DNA of 64,000 bases from an uncultured Bacteroidales bacterium. GTDB taxonomy: Bacteria > Bacteroidota > Bacteroidia > Bacteroidales > Paludibacteraceae. Shown here in pieces: positions 8,514 through 16,559 of this stretch (its first letter is position 1; every line of letters begins with the position of its first letter). The notes beneath the pieces were generated by a model, which did no database searches, was not told the DNA's origin, and worked only from the letters and a program-made list of their open reading frames with translations. The DNA lies in the NCBI GenBank assembly GCA_946187695.1, contig CAMHSB010000009.1, forward strand, positions 1 through 64,000, in the 5' to 3' direction. The position numbers and the translations under genes were made by a program.

Positions 8514-9446
8514 TTAATCAGAGTGTCTATATTCCATACTAGGATCAAAGTGGTCATAGTGGTGATTACTTTTTGTTTTTGCGCATTTAGCGTTGAATAA
8601 CATTACCAAACCAATTATCGCAATAATTATAATTATAGCGATTTTATAATTATTCTTGATATCAGTTTTATTATTGATATTGTTAGAATAAATCTGTTTA
8701 TGGCTTTTGTGATTCCCATTTCCTTCTGTCGCCTCGTATTCGACAAGTTGGTTTTCAAAACCTCTTATTCCTTCCATTTGTAAATAACGAGACTTAAAGT
8801 TTTTGGGAATATGAATTATTAAACTACCACAATTAGAAAAAGCCATTTTACCGATACTTGCTATAGACGTTGGAAGATATATATCTGTCATAAATTTGCA
8901 ATCCGAGAAAGCTTCACATTCAATGTGTGAAACAGAATTAGGTATTTTGATTGACTGCAAACCTTCGCACCCTCCAAATGCAAATTCTCCTATCCGTGTA
9001 ACTGAGTTAGGAATATAAATAGATTTTAATTTTATACAATAACCAAATGCCGACTTCTCAATCTCTGTAACCTTATTAGGGATGACCAAAGACTCTAGTT
9101 TTACACAATTAAAGAATGCACTCTCACAAATTTTTTCCAAAGAACTCGGAAGAATGATTGATGATAAACCACTATATGCGAATGCTCCATTAGCAATAAA
9201 TTTATGCCCTTTTGGTATTACAATGTGTTTTAGATTTTTACATTCTCTAAAAGCGCTTTCTCCAATAACTAAAACACTATTAGGGAGTGTAACAGAGGAA
9301 AGATTTATACAATCCATAAATGCATATGGACCGATTTCTTCTGTCGGATACGGCACAACATATTCCCCAGAAAAATCTTCAGGACACTTTACTAGCGTTT
9401 TTTGATCATCAGAAAACTCAACTCCATATTTATCAAAATATGCCAT
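8514..9446 (-). CDS. BspA-type leucine-rich-repeat protein with C-terminal membrane anchor
   Basis: Several tandem LRR_5/BspA repeats of about 23 residues fill residues ~20-205, each of the form 'I..SAF..C..L..I.IPNSV' (for example KSAFGYCIKLKSIYIPNSVT). After a linker, one transmembrane helix (YKIAIIIIIAIIGLVMLFNA) and a short His/Asp-rich tail close the protein. There is no N-terminal signal peptide, so the repeats may face the cytoplasm. The start chosen is the ATG at 9446 (MAYFDKYG); an ATG at 9464 would overlap the upstream gene. LRR_5 proteins bind other proteins; here it may be a sensor or scaffold in the putative defence operon. Confidence 0.75.
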   Translation of the reverse strand: MAYFDKYGVEFSDDQKTLVKCPEDFSGEYVVPYPTEEIGPYAFMDCINLSSVTLPNSVLVIGESAFRECKNLKHIVIPKGHKFIANGAFAYSGLSSIILPSSLEKICESAFFNCVKLESLVIPNKVTEIEKSAFGYCIKLKSIYIPNSVTRIGEFAFGGCEGLQSIKIPNSVSHIECEAFSDCKFMTDIYLPTSIASIGKMAFSNCGSLIIHIPKNFKSRYLQMEGIRGFENQLVEYEATEGNGNHKSHKQIYSNNINNKTDIKNNYKIAIIIIIAIIGLVMLFNAKCAKTKSNHHYDHFDPSMEYRHSD

Positions 9447-9456
9447 AATATATAAA

Positions 9457-10062
9457 TTATACAATAGGTTTATGTAGTTTTACGACTTTAATATTTGCAT
9501 ATGCTGCATATCCTCTAAATTTGCGTTCTTTATCTTCTGCTAAATTCCATCCTAAATAAAGTCTATCTATTGTTACCGGGAGGAAATCAAACCTCCTTCC
9601 GTCTGACACTCTTCTCAATATTCGAGTTTCAAACTCCTTCGAGAAAATAAATAGTTTATGCTTGAGAATCTTTTCGGCAATCTTTTCAGCAGATATATTG
9701 TTAAATTGCCATGGCGCAATATAAGGACGCATGTCTTGATAAACTACTTTGAATAATGTAAGTCTGTCCGTGGTATTAGGATGAATAGTTATGCATATCC
9801 CGTTTCCATCATTTGCAAACTCATGCCACATGTTAGCATTTCTCATCTTATTGGTCACGCAGCATATCATGAGATTTCTTTTCTCTTGAAGAACTTTTTC
9901 ACGCAACGATTCTGAGATTGAAGCATCTAACCAGTACTTGCCCTCTGAGTCATCATTTTTGTTCCACATCCCTTGATAATCCGTCATATATAGATGCGAG
10001 TTATTGAACACATCTTCTATATGTGTATTGTCAGCAGAATAGAATTTATAGTACTTTTTCAT
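9457..10062 (-). CDS. DUF2971 family protein
   Basis: A protein of about 201 residues starting at MKKYYKFYSADN. The family signature is visible: an N-terminal 'KYY.F' segment, a central CCVTNKMRNANMWHEFAND followed by GICITI, and a C-terminal region with YLGWN. The longer frame to 10149 runs into the hairpin element and is rejected as a start. DUF2971 proteins are often found in accessory and defence regions; their activity is not established. Upstream lies a 232-bp gap holding the structured element. Downstream the LRR gene follows at or just before its stop, giving one tight minus-strand operon. Confidence 0.75.
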   Translation of the reverse strand: MKKYYKFYSADNTHIEDVFNNSHLYMTDYQGMWNKNDDSEGKYWLDASISESLREKVLQEKRNLMICCVTNKMRNANMWHEFANDGNGICITIHPNTTDRLTLFKVVYQDMRPYIAPWQFNNISAEKIAEKILKHKLFIFSKEFETRILRRVSDGRRFDFLPVTIDRLYLGWNLAEDKERKFRGYAAYANIKVVKLHKPIV

Positions 10063-10104
10063 CGTTATATCGGATTTTCTGTTAAAAAATAGTGGTTCAC
10101 TTGT

Positions 10105-10251
10105 CGCAGTAGAAGGGCATCGCCAAACGCCCAAGAAACACACAAGCAAACCACTAAACTGGTTTCTCTGTGTTTCTTATATTCAAACTGCTTTGAATTT
10201 GGCGATTTCTCTACTGCGTGAATATCAACATGTCTGCGCAACGCTTTGCGC
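10105..10251 (-). ncRNA. Multi-hairpin element between the SIR2-like and DUF2971 genes
   Basis: Nested perfect pairings: 10105-10113 with 10210-10218, 10119-10127 with 10198-10206, 10133-10142 with 10169-10178, 10148-10153 with 10160-10165, and 10181-10187 with 10192-10198. Together they form a closing stem and a junction with two arms. A separate hairpin, GCGCAA/TTGCGC, lies at 10236-10251. The pairings fill most of the 232-bp gap within a co-directional gene cluster. It may be a small RNA, a processed leader of the DUF2971 operon, or a palindromic mobile element; strand is assigned from the flanking genes. Confidence 0.5.
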
Positions 10252-10294
10252 TTGGCTTTGCTGTTTTACGTCGTGCAAAAGACGGTATCTGTCA

Positions 10295-11374
10295 TCAACC
10301 TAACTCGTTAGGAATAAAAAATTGTCCAACATCTGTCTTCGAAATGATTCGTGGCGCATCTTTTTGCATATATTCATAAATAGCCGTTACACGCTCTTTT
10401 ACATTAACTGCATCAATATCTTGAACGTAAATTGTTTTGAGGTTTGGCATACTACTGAAAATATGTCTATCGATTTCTCTATTTACATAGGGAAAAGAGT
10501 AGCCAATTATTACAAGAGTTTCGCAATCTGCTCCTCGTTGTTCCAAGTTCTGCTTTATTTGTTCCTTTCCGAAATCTTCCCATGCATAGGATAATTCATT
10601 TACATATTCGGGAACTGCAAAAATATTTTTATGCTGACTATTCTCATATATTGAACATATATCTTTAACAAATTGTTCTCCGTCTGTAGATCTCCACATA
10701 ACATCTTGTAATGTATATCTTAAAGAACGATCATCTGGTTTGGAGGCATGAAACATAGCTGATCCATTAAGTTTTATAAATGCAAATGGATGTTCCACAT
10801 TGTATTTGGGCAAACTGCCGTTAGATTTACAATACACATTCAATTTGTCCCAAATTTTCCATAAAGCCCTTCCCTCTGTAATATACTTGGAATATGACAT
10901 TTCAAATTGCATATCATAATTCCATGTTAATATCGTCATAGGAGGGAATTCCCTTGTTTCGGCATCAATCAAGGAAGCAATAAATGCATCATAACGTATA
11001 TCGTGTTTATGTGATCTTTGCCACATTAAGAAAAACAACGCAATTTGTTCCTTAAATTTCTCATATTCTTCTATCTGCTTTGTGGTGTACAGCATTTTTG
11101 CATAAGTATCTATTGTTGGATACTCTTTGCTGACATTAAGAATATGAGTTATTATTTCCGATATTATTTTATTATTGTCATCTTGATTTTTTCCAACTTC
11201 ATCTTGCATTTGGGCAACCGCTTGTGGAAATTCACTTAGAATAGGCAAGCCACGTATAATTCCTTTGGGAGGTTGCATATTATCGGAACTCATAAAAGGA
11301 ACCGAAAAGTGCGGCAATACTCCTCGACTTCCATAACTTGCTCCTGCTCCCAATAAGTATATAACCTTACTCAT
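10295..11374 (-). CDS. SIR2-like domain protein
   Basis: A 359-residue protein with a Rossmann-type start, VIYLLGAGASYGSRG, as in SIR2-like NAD-binding proteins. It also has ILTWNYD, matching the 'T.NYD' motif, and a late VIIGYSFPYVNREID motif. Where active SIR2 proteins have KLHGS, this one has FIKLNGS, so the usual catalytic His appears to be Asn. SIR2-like domains act as NAD-depleting effectors in several anti-phage systems (ThsA, DSR, SIR2-Argonaute); whether this one cleaves NAD is open. It lies upstream of the hairpin element and the DUF2971 gene and has the same A/T-rich codon use. A weak promoter (minus-strand TATCTTTT) is at 11418-11425. Confidence 0.75.
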   Translation of the reverse strand: MSKVIYLLGAGASYGSRGVLPHFSVPFMSSDNMQPPKGIIRGLPILSEFPQAVAQMQDEVGKNQDDNNKIISEIITHILNVSKEYPTIDTYAKMLYTTKQIEEYEKFKEQIALFFLMWQRSHKHDIRYDAFIASLIDAETREFPPMTILTWNYDMQFEMSYSKYITEGRALWKIWDKLNVYCKSNGSLPKYNVEHPFAFIKLNGSAMFHASKPDDRSLRYTLQDVMWRSTDGEQFVKDICSIYENSQHKNIFAVPEYVNELSYAWEDFGKEQIKQNLEQRGADCETLVIIGYSFPYVNREIDRHIFSSMPNLKTIYVQDIDAVNVKERVTAIYEYMQKDAPRIISKTDVGQFFIPNELG

Positions 11375-11433
11375 AAATAATGATTCCTTATTTTGCCATT
11401 TGCTGGCAATGTACGCGAAAAGATACCAAATGC

Positions 11434-12444
11434 TTATTCTTTCTTTATAAATTTAACGATACAATCAATACAAATTGGTTTGCCTGATTGCGGGTCAATG
11501 AAGACGTTGGCGGAGTGCATGTCTTCAAGGTGCAGACGATCGCTGATATAGTTTACTCCCGTCCCATCTCCATTGTCATGGAAACCTTTCGCGCCTACCA
11601 TCTCATCTATCTCCGCTTTAGTGGCGAGTCGTTGGCAATCAATATAAGGCTGTGTGAGGATGATTCTAAACAATCCGTCTGAGTCGCGAGTGAAGCCGAT
11701 AGTAGTCATCTGTGTTTCCGGGAACAAGGCATTGTGGAGCACGATAGCTTCAAATGCTTTATCCAATGTGGAATAGATAGACGTGCGCTCCTTGATGACA
11801 GAGGTGTCGCCCGGCTTGTAATACACTTTGGCTTCTGCACCTTTGGCGATCATGGAGCCATAGCCGGACGTGAACACCTTTTCGGGATTCGAGAACCATA
11901 TACCTTTAGCACGAGCCCATTGTTCAACAGCCTCCTCTTGTTTGGCGTCTATTTCCCAGTTTGCTGGGCTGCCTGTTTTGCATTTAAGAGAAAAGCGACC
12001 TGGTTCAAAGCTTGCTCGCGCGTAGCCACATACGGCGTACGCCCCAATGAGCGGCGAATCTGCAAGGCAGAGGCCTGCATGCTCTTGTTGATTAAATCGA
12101 TCAAGATTTGTTCTTCCATTGAGTATATCGTTTATATAGTTATCAATCAATTGGAGCGTGTGCTCCGAAAAGCCGTTGTAGGTGATAGAGGTGTTGATTT
12201 GTTCTTGGCGCGTAGGCCACATGTCATCCCTCATTTCTATCCGATCGGTTGAGTTCCATTCGGCTTCCCCGAAGAGCACTTCATTAACTACCTCAACTAT
12301 CTCCTTGTCTGTCCATCCAAGACCTGAACGTCTAAACTCCTCCAATAACTGCGGAGCCCAGCGCGGATCAATCAGCTCTGTCCAGCCTCTGTCTTCCAGA
12401 TAATTGTCGGCTACGCATATCGCTGTCGGATATTGTTCGTTCAT
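11434..12444 (-). CDS. PolyVal-type protein kinase-like protein
   Basis: About 336 residues. The C-terminal half has kinase-fold signatures as in the 'Kinase-PolyVal' domain of mobile-element polyvalent proteins: GAEAKVYY with VIKERT (ATP-binding lysine), then HLEDMHSANVFID and ICIDCIV as catalytic and metal loops. The N-terminal half is of unknown fold. The start at 12444 (MNEQYPTAIC) is preferred because the longer frame would begin upstream of the -7 box at 12465. It stands alone rather than within a large polyvalent protein. Its base composition resembles the host genes more than the A/T-rich cluster beside it. Confidence 0.6.
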   Translation of the reverse strand: MNEQYPTAICVADNYLEDRGWTELIDPRWAPQLLEEFRRSGLGWTDKEIVEVVNEVLFGEAEWNSTDRIEMRDDMWPTRQEQINTSITYNGFSEHTLQLIDNYINDILNGRTNLDRFNQQEHAGLCLADSPLIGAYAVCGYARASFEPGRFSLKCKTGSPANWEIDAKQEEAVEQWARAKGIWFSNPEKVFTSGYGSMIAKGAEAKVYYKPGDTSVIKERTSIYSTLDKAFEAIVLHNALFPETQMTTIGFTRDSDGLFRIILTQPYIDCQRLATKAEIDEMVGAKGFHDNGDGTGVNYISDRLHLEDMHSANVFIDPQSGKPICIDCIVKFIKKE

Positions 12445-12464
12445 GTCTTTGCAACTTTTGGCTG

Positions 12465-12472
12465 CAAAGGTA
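12465..12472 (-). promoter_or_regulatory. Promoter -7 box of the kinase-like gene
   Basis: Minus strand TACCTTTG followed by CAGCC, 20 bp before the ATG at 12444. It rules out the longer reading frame that starts inside this region. Confidence 0.6.
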
Positions 12473-12567
12473 CTAAAAAAAAATGATATACGCAAGAAAA
12501 AAACGAGGAAATATCATTTTTATCACAAAACGGAGGGCAGAAATTTGCATATGTGAAAATTTTGTTG

Positions 12568-12575
12568 TATATTTG
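12568..12575 (+). promoter_or_regulatory. Promoter -7 box of the small basic protein gene
   Basis: TATATTTG followed by CACAG, 40 bp before the ATG at 12616, with a TTTGCATATG word about 25 bp further upstream. Confidence 0.5.
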
Positions 12576-12615
12576 CACAGAATTTGGAAACAGAAATTAA
12601 AACCGATAGAGAACT

Positions 12616-12972
12616 ATGAAAGTACAATGGACGAGTTTGGCAGATGAGGTGCGGGGACATGTGGATCAAAGACATTACGCACGGAGGATTCCCGGAAATG
12701 GGGAATGGGCAGCTGTGTGCGAAAAGCCGGAGCTGAGCAAGAAAACCAAGAAAAAGAAAGCAAGTCTGCCGCATGTGAAGGAGTTTGGTGCGCTGATTGC
12801 GACATGCAAGGAGATACTGCATAATCCGGAGCGCAGGGCGGCATGGCAAGCCAAATATGATGAGGCAAAGCGGAAAGCACGGAAATATAACAAGCCTATT
12901 CAAGGGCGGCTGTGCGATTATGTGCGGCACGAGGTGAGCGTAGCACTCAAAAAGGGTGAGGAAATCGCTTAA
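12616..12972 (+). CDS. Small basic hypothetical protein
   Basis: A 118-residue, strongly basic protein. A Lys-rich segment in the middle (LSKKTKKKKASLPHVKE) and a second near the C-terminus (AKRKARKYNKPIQGRL) suggest binding to nucleic acid. It has its own Bacteroidota promoter and a single-gene transcript. Short proteins of this kind recur in Bacteroidales genomes, but I know no assigned function. The 415-bp gap after it holds the tandem and inverted repeats listed next. Confidence 0.55.
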   Translation: MKVQWTSLADEVRGHVDQRHYARRIPGNGEWAAVCEKPELSKKTKKKKASLPHVKEFGALIATCKEILHNPERRAAWQAKYDEAKRKARKYNKPIQGRLCDYVRHEVSVALKKGEEIA

Positions 12973-13067
12973 TTCTCAGGTTATTCTTACCTATACTATA
13001 TACATTTAATGAACGCGCGTACATACGCGCGCTCGTTATCATTTCCACCTTCCTTCCGCCTTGTTCC

Positions 13068-13111
13068 AATATATGCTGAATATATGCTCAATATATGCTG
13101 AATATATGCTT
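13068..13111. repeat. Four 11-bp tandem repeats
   Basis: The unit AATATATGCTG occurs four times head to tail; only the last base of units 2 and 4 varies. It lies in the gap between the small basic protein and nqrF, after a stretch of alternating CGCG/TACA. Confidence 0.7.
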
Positions 13112-13236
13112 TACCCGACATCCCCCTAACCAAACCATAAGAATGACATAAGGAACTACGTTCCTGGTTATCCCCCGAAATTCGGACGCCGCCTTGCCTG
13201 CGGCAATTCCCCCGAAGTTCGATCCACTCATTTTTG

Positions 13237-13385
13237 CGCATGAGGCTCATGTGACATTACACAAACACCATGCGGTGTCTATACAACAAACACTCGGTCT
13301 ATCCATGTGCAAGCACCTGATAAACCGAGCGTTGTCATATAAGGGCTTAAGCCCCGTTTGTGTAATGTCACATGAGCCTCATGCG
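13237..13385. repeat. 30-bp perfect inverted repeat with nested hairpins, next to nqrF
   Basis: The arms 13237-13266 and 13356-13385 are exact reverse complements over 30 bp. Each arm contains the smaller palindrome CATGAGGCTCATG. The 89-nt loop folds again: CTCGGT pairs with ACCGAG around a GTGCAAGCAC hairpin, and GGGCTTAAGCCC is a perfect palindrome. The right arm ends 3 bp from the stop codon of nqrF, so on the minus strand the element forms the 3' end region of the nqr mRNA. It may serve as terminator or stability element, or be a small palindromic mobile element. No target-site duplication is evident. Confidence 0.7.
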
Positions 13386-13388
13386 TCC

Positions 13389-14672
13389 TTATCCTCCGAA
13401 GTTATCAAAACGAATATCGGCATCATCCACTCCGAGGGAGTGCAAGAGGTCGAGGACGGTCTTGGCCATCATAGGAGGACCGCAGAGGTAGTACTCGACA
13501 TCCTCGGGAGCGTCATGCTGCTTGAGGTAGGTGTCGCCCATAACAGGAGCGATGAAGCCCGGGGTGTACTTGATACCCAGTTGGTCTGCCTTCGGGTCCG
13601 GACGGTCCAGCGCCAGGTGGAAATGGAAGTTCGGGAACTCCTTCTCCAGCGCGAGGAAATCGTCGAGGAAGAAGACTTCGTCGATCGCACGTGCGCCGTA
13701 GAAATAGTGCATCTCACGGTCACGGCAGTTGCGGGTCTTCAGCATGTGCATGATCTGTGCACGCAGCGGAGCCATACCGGCACCACCACCGACCCAGATC
13801 ATCTCCTTCTTGCTGTCATAGACAGGACGGAACTCTCCGTAAGGACCGCTCATGCGTACCTTATCGCCCGGTTTGAGCGAGAAGATATAGGTAGAAGCGA
13901 TACCGCAGGGCACATCCATGAACTCCGGTCCGTTGGGGCACTGCTCTTTGGGTTTGAACGGCGGCGTGGCGATACGCACAGTAAGCGTGATGATATCGCC
14001 CTCGTCGGGGTAGTTAGCCATGGAGTACGCACGTACGGTAGCCTGGGTGTTCTTCTGTTTGAGTTTGAACAGGCCGAACTTCTGCCAAGCGGGCAGGTAG
14101 AGGTCACCGATGAGCGATTTATCCATGTCGCGGTCGTAGTCGATATCGTACTCAGGGATGATGATCTGTGCGTACGAACCCGGCTCGAAGTGCATGTGCT
14201 CGCCCGGAGGCAACTGCACCTTGAACTCCTTGATGAAGGTAGCGACGTTCTTGTTGGAGATAACCTCGCATTCCCATTCCTTGACACCCAGAACAGCCTC
14301 ATCGACCTTCATGGTGATGTCTTCTTTGACTTTGACCTGGCAACCCAGACGCCAGCCTTCTTTCTGCTGTTTGCGGGAGAAATGGACGGTCTCGGTAGGC
14401 AGGATCTCGCCGCCACCGGAGAGTACCTGGCACTTGCACTGTCCGCAAGAGCCCTTACCGCCGCAGGCAGAAGGCAGGTGAACGCCGGCTTCGCCGAGTT
14501 GGTTGAGAAGCGAGCCACCGGCTGCCACGTCATAGACCTTGTCGCCGTTGATGGTGACTTTGACATTACCCGAAGACACCAAGTATTTCTTAGCCACCAA
14601 GAGGATAGCCACTAACAGGAGGATCACAATGAGGAACACTCCTACAGCATATAAAATTGCAGTCATATTCAT
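13389..14672 (-). CDS. nqrF: Na+-translocating NADH:quinone reductase subunit F
   Basis: A 427-residue NADH-oxidising subunit. It has an N-terminal membrane helix, a 2Fe-2S ferredoxin domain with cysteines in ACGGKGSCGQCKC, an FAD-binding RAYSMANYP motif, and an NAD-binding GGGAGMAPLR motif. Electrons pass from NADH through FAD and the cluster to the flavins of NqrB and NqrC and then to quinone, pumping Na+. Last gene of nqrABCDEF. The start has an unusually clear Shine-Dalgarno sequence (TAGGAGG, 8 nt before ATG), rare in Bacteroidota. Confidence 0.97.
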   Translation of the reverse strand: MNMTAILYAVGVFLIVILLLVAILLVAKKYLVSSGNVKVTINGDKVYDVAAGGSLLNQLGEAGVHLPSACGGKGSCGQCKCQVLSGGGEILPTETVHFSRKQQKEGWRLGCQVKVKEDITMKVDEAVLGVKEWECEVISNKNVATFIKEFKVQLPPGEHMHFEPGSYAQIIIPEYDIDYDRDMDKSLIGDLYLPAWQKFGLFKLKQKNTQATVRAYSMANYPDEGDIITLTVRIATPPFKPKEQCPNGPEFMDVPCGIASTYIFSLKPGDKVRMSGPYGEFRPVYDSKKEMIWVGGGAGMAPLRAQIMHMLKTRNCRDREMHYFYGARAIDEVFFLDDFLALEKEFPNFHFHLALDRPDPKADQLGIKYTPGFIAPVMGDTYLKQHDAPEDVEYYLCGPPMMAKTVLDLLHSLGVDDADIRFDNFGG

Positions 14673-14687
14673 AGTGTTGTCCTCCTA

Positions 14688-15296
14688 TTAGATTTCCAGT
14701 CCGCTGAAGCACATGAACGCCATCGCCATGAGGCCCACGGTGATGAACGTGATACCCAGTCCCTGCAGCGGTTTGGGTACATCGTTATACTCCATTTTCT
14801 CACGAATACCTGCGAGGCAGACGATGGCTAAGAACCATCCCATACCCGAACCGAGCGCGTACATGAACGCGTCGAGCAGGCTGGTGATGGCCTTGGCATC
14901 CACTGCGGGCAGGCCGATACGCTGCTGCATGAAGAGCGAACCACCCATGATGGCGCAGTTCACCGCAATCAGCGGCAGGAAGATACCCAGACTCGCGTAA
15001 AGCGACGGGCTGTATTTCTCCACAACCATCTCCACCAGTTGCACGATAGCGGCAATGACGGCGATGAAGAGGATGAACGACAGGTATTCCAGATGCAGGG
15101 GCTCAAGCACGAGCGTCTGCAAGAGGTAGTTAACCGGCAGGGTAACGACGAGCACGAAAGTAACGGCTACGCCCAGACCGGCTGAGGTCTTCACGTTCTT
15201 TGAAACGGCGAGGTAAGAGCACATTCCCAAGAAGTACGCGAAAATCATGTTATCCGCAAAAATCGAGCGGACAAATAAACTTAAAGCGTGTTCCAT
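14688..15296 (-). CDS. nqrE: Na+-translocating NADH:quinone reductase subunit E
   Basis: A 202-residue membrane subunit of about six helices, of the same fold as NqrD and RnfA/E. Signatures are [16 protein letters not shown] at the N-terminus and [10 protein letters not shown] in the middle, where the paired subunits hold an iron centre between conserved Cys residues. Its ATG overlaps the TAA stop of nqrD (TAATG), and an AAGGAGG sequence lies 7 nt upstream, so it is translated by coupling plus a strong ribosome site. Confidence 0.96.
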   Translation of the reverse strand: MEHALSLFVRSIFADNMIFAYFLGMCSYLAVSKNVKTSAGLGVAVTFVLVVTLPVNYLLQTLVLEPLHLEYLSFILFIAVIAAIVQLVEMVVEKYSPSLYASLGIFLPLIAVNCAIMGGSLFMQQRIGLPAVDAKAITSLLDAFMYALGSGMGWFLAIVCLAGIREKMEYNDVPKPLQGLGITFITVGLMAMAFMCFSGLEI

Positions 15297-15916
15297 TACT
15301 TAGCCTCCTTATCATTAATTGAACGATGTACCCAAATGACACAGCCGACGAGAATGAGCGCCATGGCGGGCATGAGCATCATACCGCAGTTTTCGTAGCC
15401 GTGGTCATAGCACCACTGCGGGATCACTTGGAAACCCAGCAGTTGACCCGAGCCGAGGAGCTCACGCACGAAGGCTACGATGACCAGAATGAGGGCATAG
15501 CCCAGACCGTTGCCCAGACCGTCCAGCAGGGAATCCCACGCGTTATTGGTCATGGCGAACGCCTCGAGGCGACCCATGAGGATACAGTTGGTGATGATCA
15601 AACCGAGATAGACGGATAGCTGCATTGCCACGTCGTACGCAAAGGCTTTGAGCACCTCACTGACGAGTGTCACAAGCGCCGCTACAACCACGAGTTGCAC
15701 GATGATACGTACACGCATCGGGATGGTGTTGCGGATGAGCGACACGATGACATTCGACATAGCGACGATGATCGTCACAGCGATACCCATGACGAGGGCA
15801 GGCTTCAGCTGCACCGTTACGGCGAGTGCCGAACAGATACCGAGTATCTGCACAACGACAGGGTTATTGGCGTTAAGAGGACCTAACAATGTGTCCTTAG
15901 TCTTCTGACTCAACAT
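15296..15916 (-). CDS. nqrD: Na+-translocating NADH:quinone reductase subunit D
   Basis: A 206-residue membrane subunit, sister fold of NqrE. Typical segments are GICSALAVT near the N-terminus and [14 protein letters not shown] in the middle. It overlaps the end of nqrC by 20 bp and is followed directly by nqrE. An AAAGGAGG ribosome site lies 6 nt before the ATG, inside the nqrC coding sequence. Confidence 0.96.
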   Translation of the reverse strand: MLSQKTKDTLLGPLNANNPVVVQILGICSALAVTVQLKPALVMGIAVTIIVAMSNVIVSLIRNTIPMRVRIIVQLVVVAALVTLVSEVLKAFAYDVAMQLSVYLGLIITNCILMGRLEAFAMTNNAWDSLLDGLGNGLGYALILVIVAFVRELLGSGQLLGFQVIPQWCYDHGYENCGMMLMPAMALILVGCVIWVHRSINDKEAK

Positions 15917-16547
15917 CTTCGACCTCCTTTTCGTTTAAGAATTCAACATAGTTATTCACGAGTTCCTCGTTGAGCATCGTGCTGACGCCGGTCGAGGTGA
16001 TGGTAGCGCCGGAGATGGCATCTACTTGCTCCTGACCTTCAGCACGTGTACCGGCTTTCAGCACCGCCACGGAAACGACTTGTCCTTCGGCGTTGCGGAT
16101 ATGCTTGCCCTCGAACTGAGCGCGGAAAGGCATGTCCACGATCTTAGCGCCCAGACCCGGTGTCTCGGACTCGTGGTTGAAGTTAACACCATAAATGGTG
16201 TTCTTGTCCTCGTCGAGTGCCAGATAACCGCCGATACCGCCCCAAAGACCTTTACCTTCGAGCGGCAGCACGTACTTGATTGCGCCGTTGAGGTTAGCTA
16301 CATATACTTCGGCGTTCTCGTACTTGAGCGTGTCCTGCACGAGGGTGTAATACACCTCTGCGGGATCAGCCTGGCTGTAGTCCACTTTGAGTGCACCGAG
16401 GATCTGTTTCTGCTTGTCGAGCAGGATGTTAGCGTCCTGACGCGGCTTGAGAGCCTGGTTCGCCAGCGCCAGCAGGACCGCTACGATAATTACCACAATC
16501 GTCATATAGACGAAGGTGTACACATTCGAATTTGTATTCAGTTTCAT
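15897..16547 (-). CDS. nqrC: Na+-translocating NADH:quinone reductase subunit C
   Basis: A 216-residue subunit with one N-terminal membrane helix and a periplasmic FMN-binding domain. The covalent FMN threonine lies in SGATIT around residue 182; attachment needs ApbE, and an apbE gene lies at 27354-28382. The acidic C-terminal tail ([11 protein letters not shown]) is longer than usual and overlaps nqrD. AAGGAGG lies 8 nt before the ATG. Confidence 0.96.
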   Translation of the reverse strand: MKLNTNSNVYTFVYMTIVVIIVAVLLALANQALKPRQDANILLDKQKQILGALKVDYSQADPAEVYYTLVQDTLKYENAEVYVANLNGAIKYVLPLEGKGLWGGIGGYLALDEDKNTIYGVNFNHESETPGLGAKIVDMPFRAQFEGKHIRNAEGQVVSVAVLKAGTRAEGQEQVDAISGATITSTGVSTMLNEELVNNYVEFLNEKEVEDVESED

Positions 16548-16559
16548 AGCGTGTCCTCC

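Noticed and set aside
13140-13225. Possible duplicated tails of nqrF (CCCCCGAA-TTCG words resembling its last codons)
   Set aside because: The match is about 12 bp and could be chance.
4236-13388. Integrated phage or transposon
   Set aside because: No integrase, transposase, phage structural gene or tRNA attachment site is visible; only fragments and inverted repeats suggest past movement.
13194-14615. Plus-strand open frame (473 codons) opposite nqrF
   Set aside because: It runs through the nested inverted repeat and is antisense to nqrF; composition is that of a shadow.
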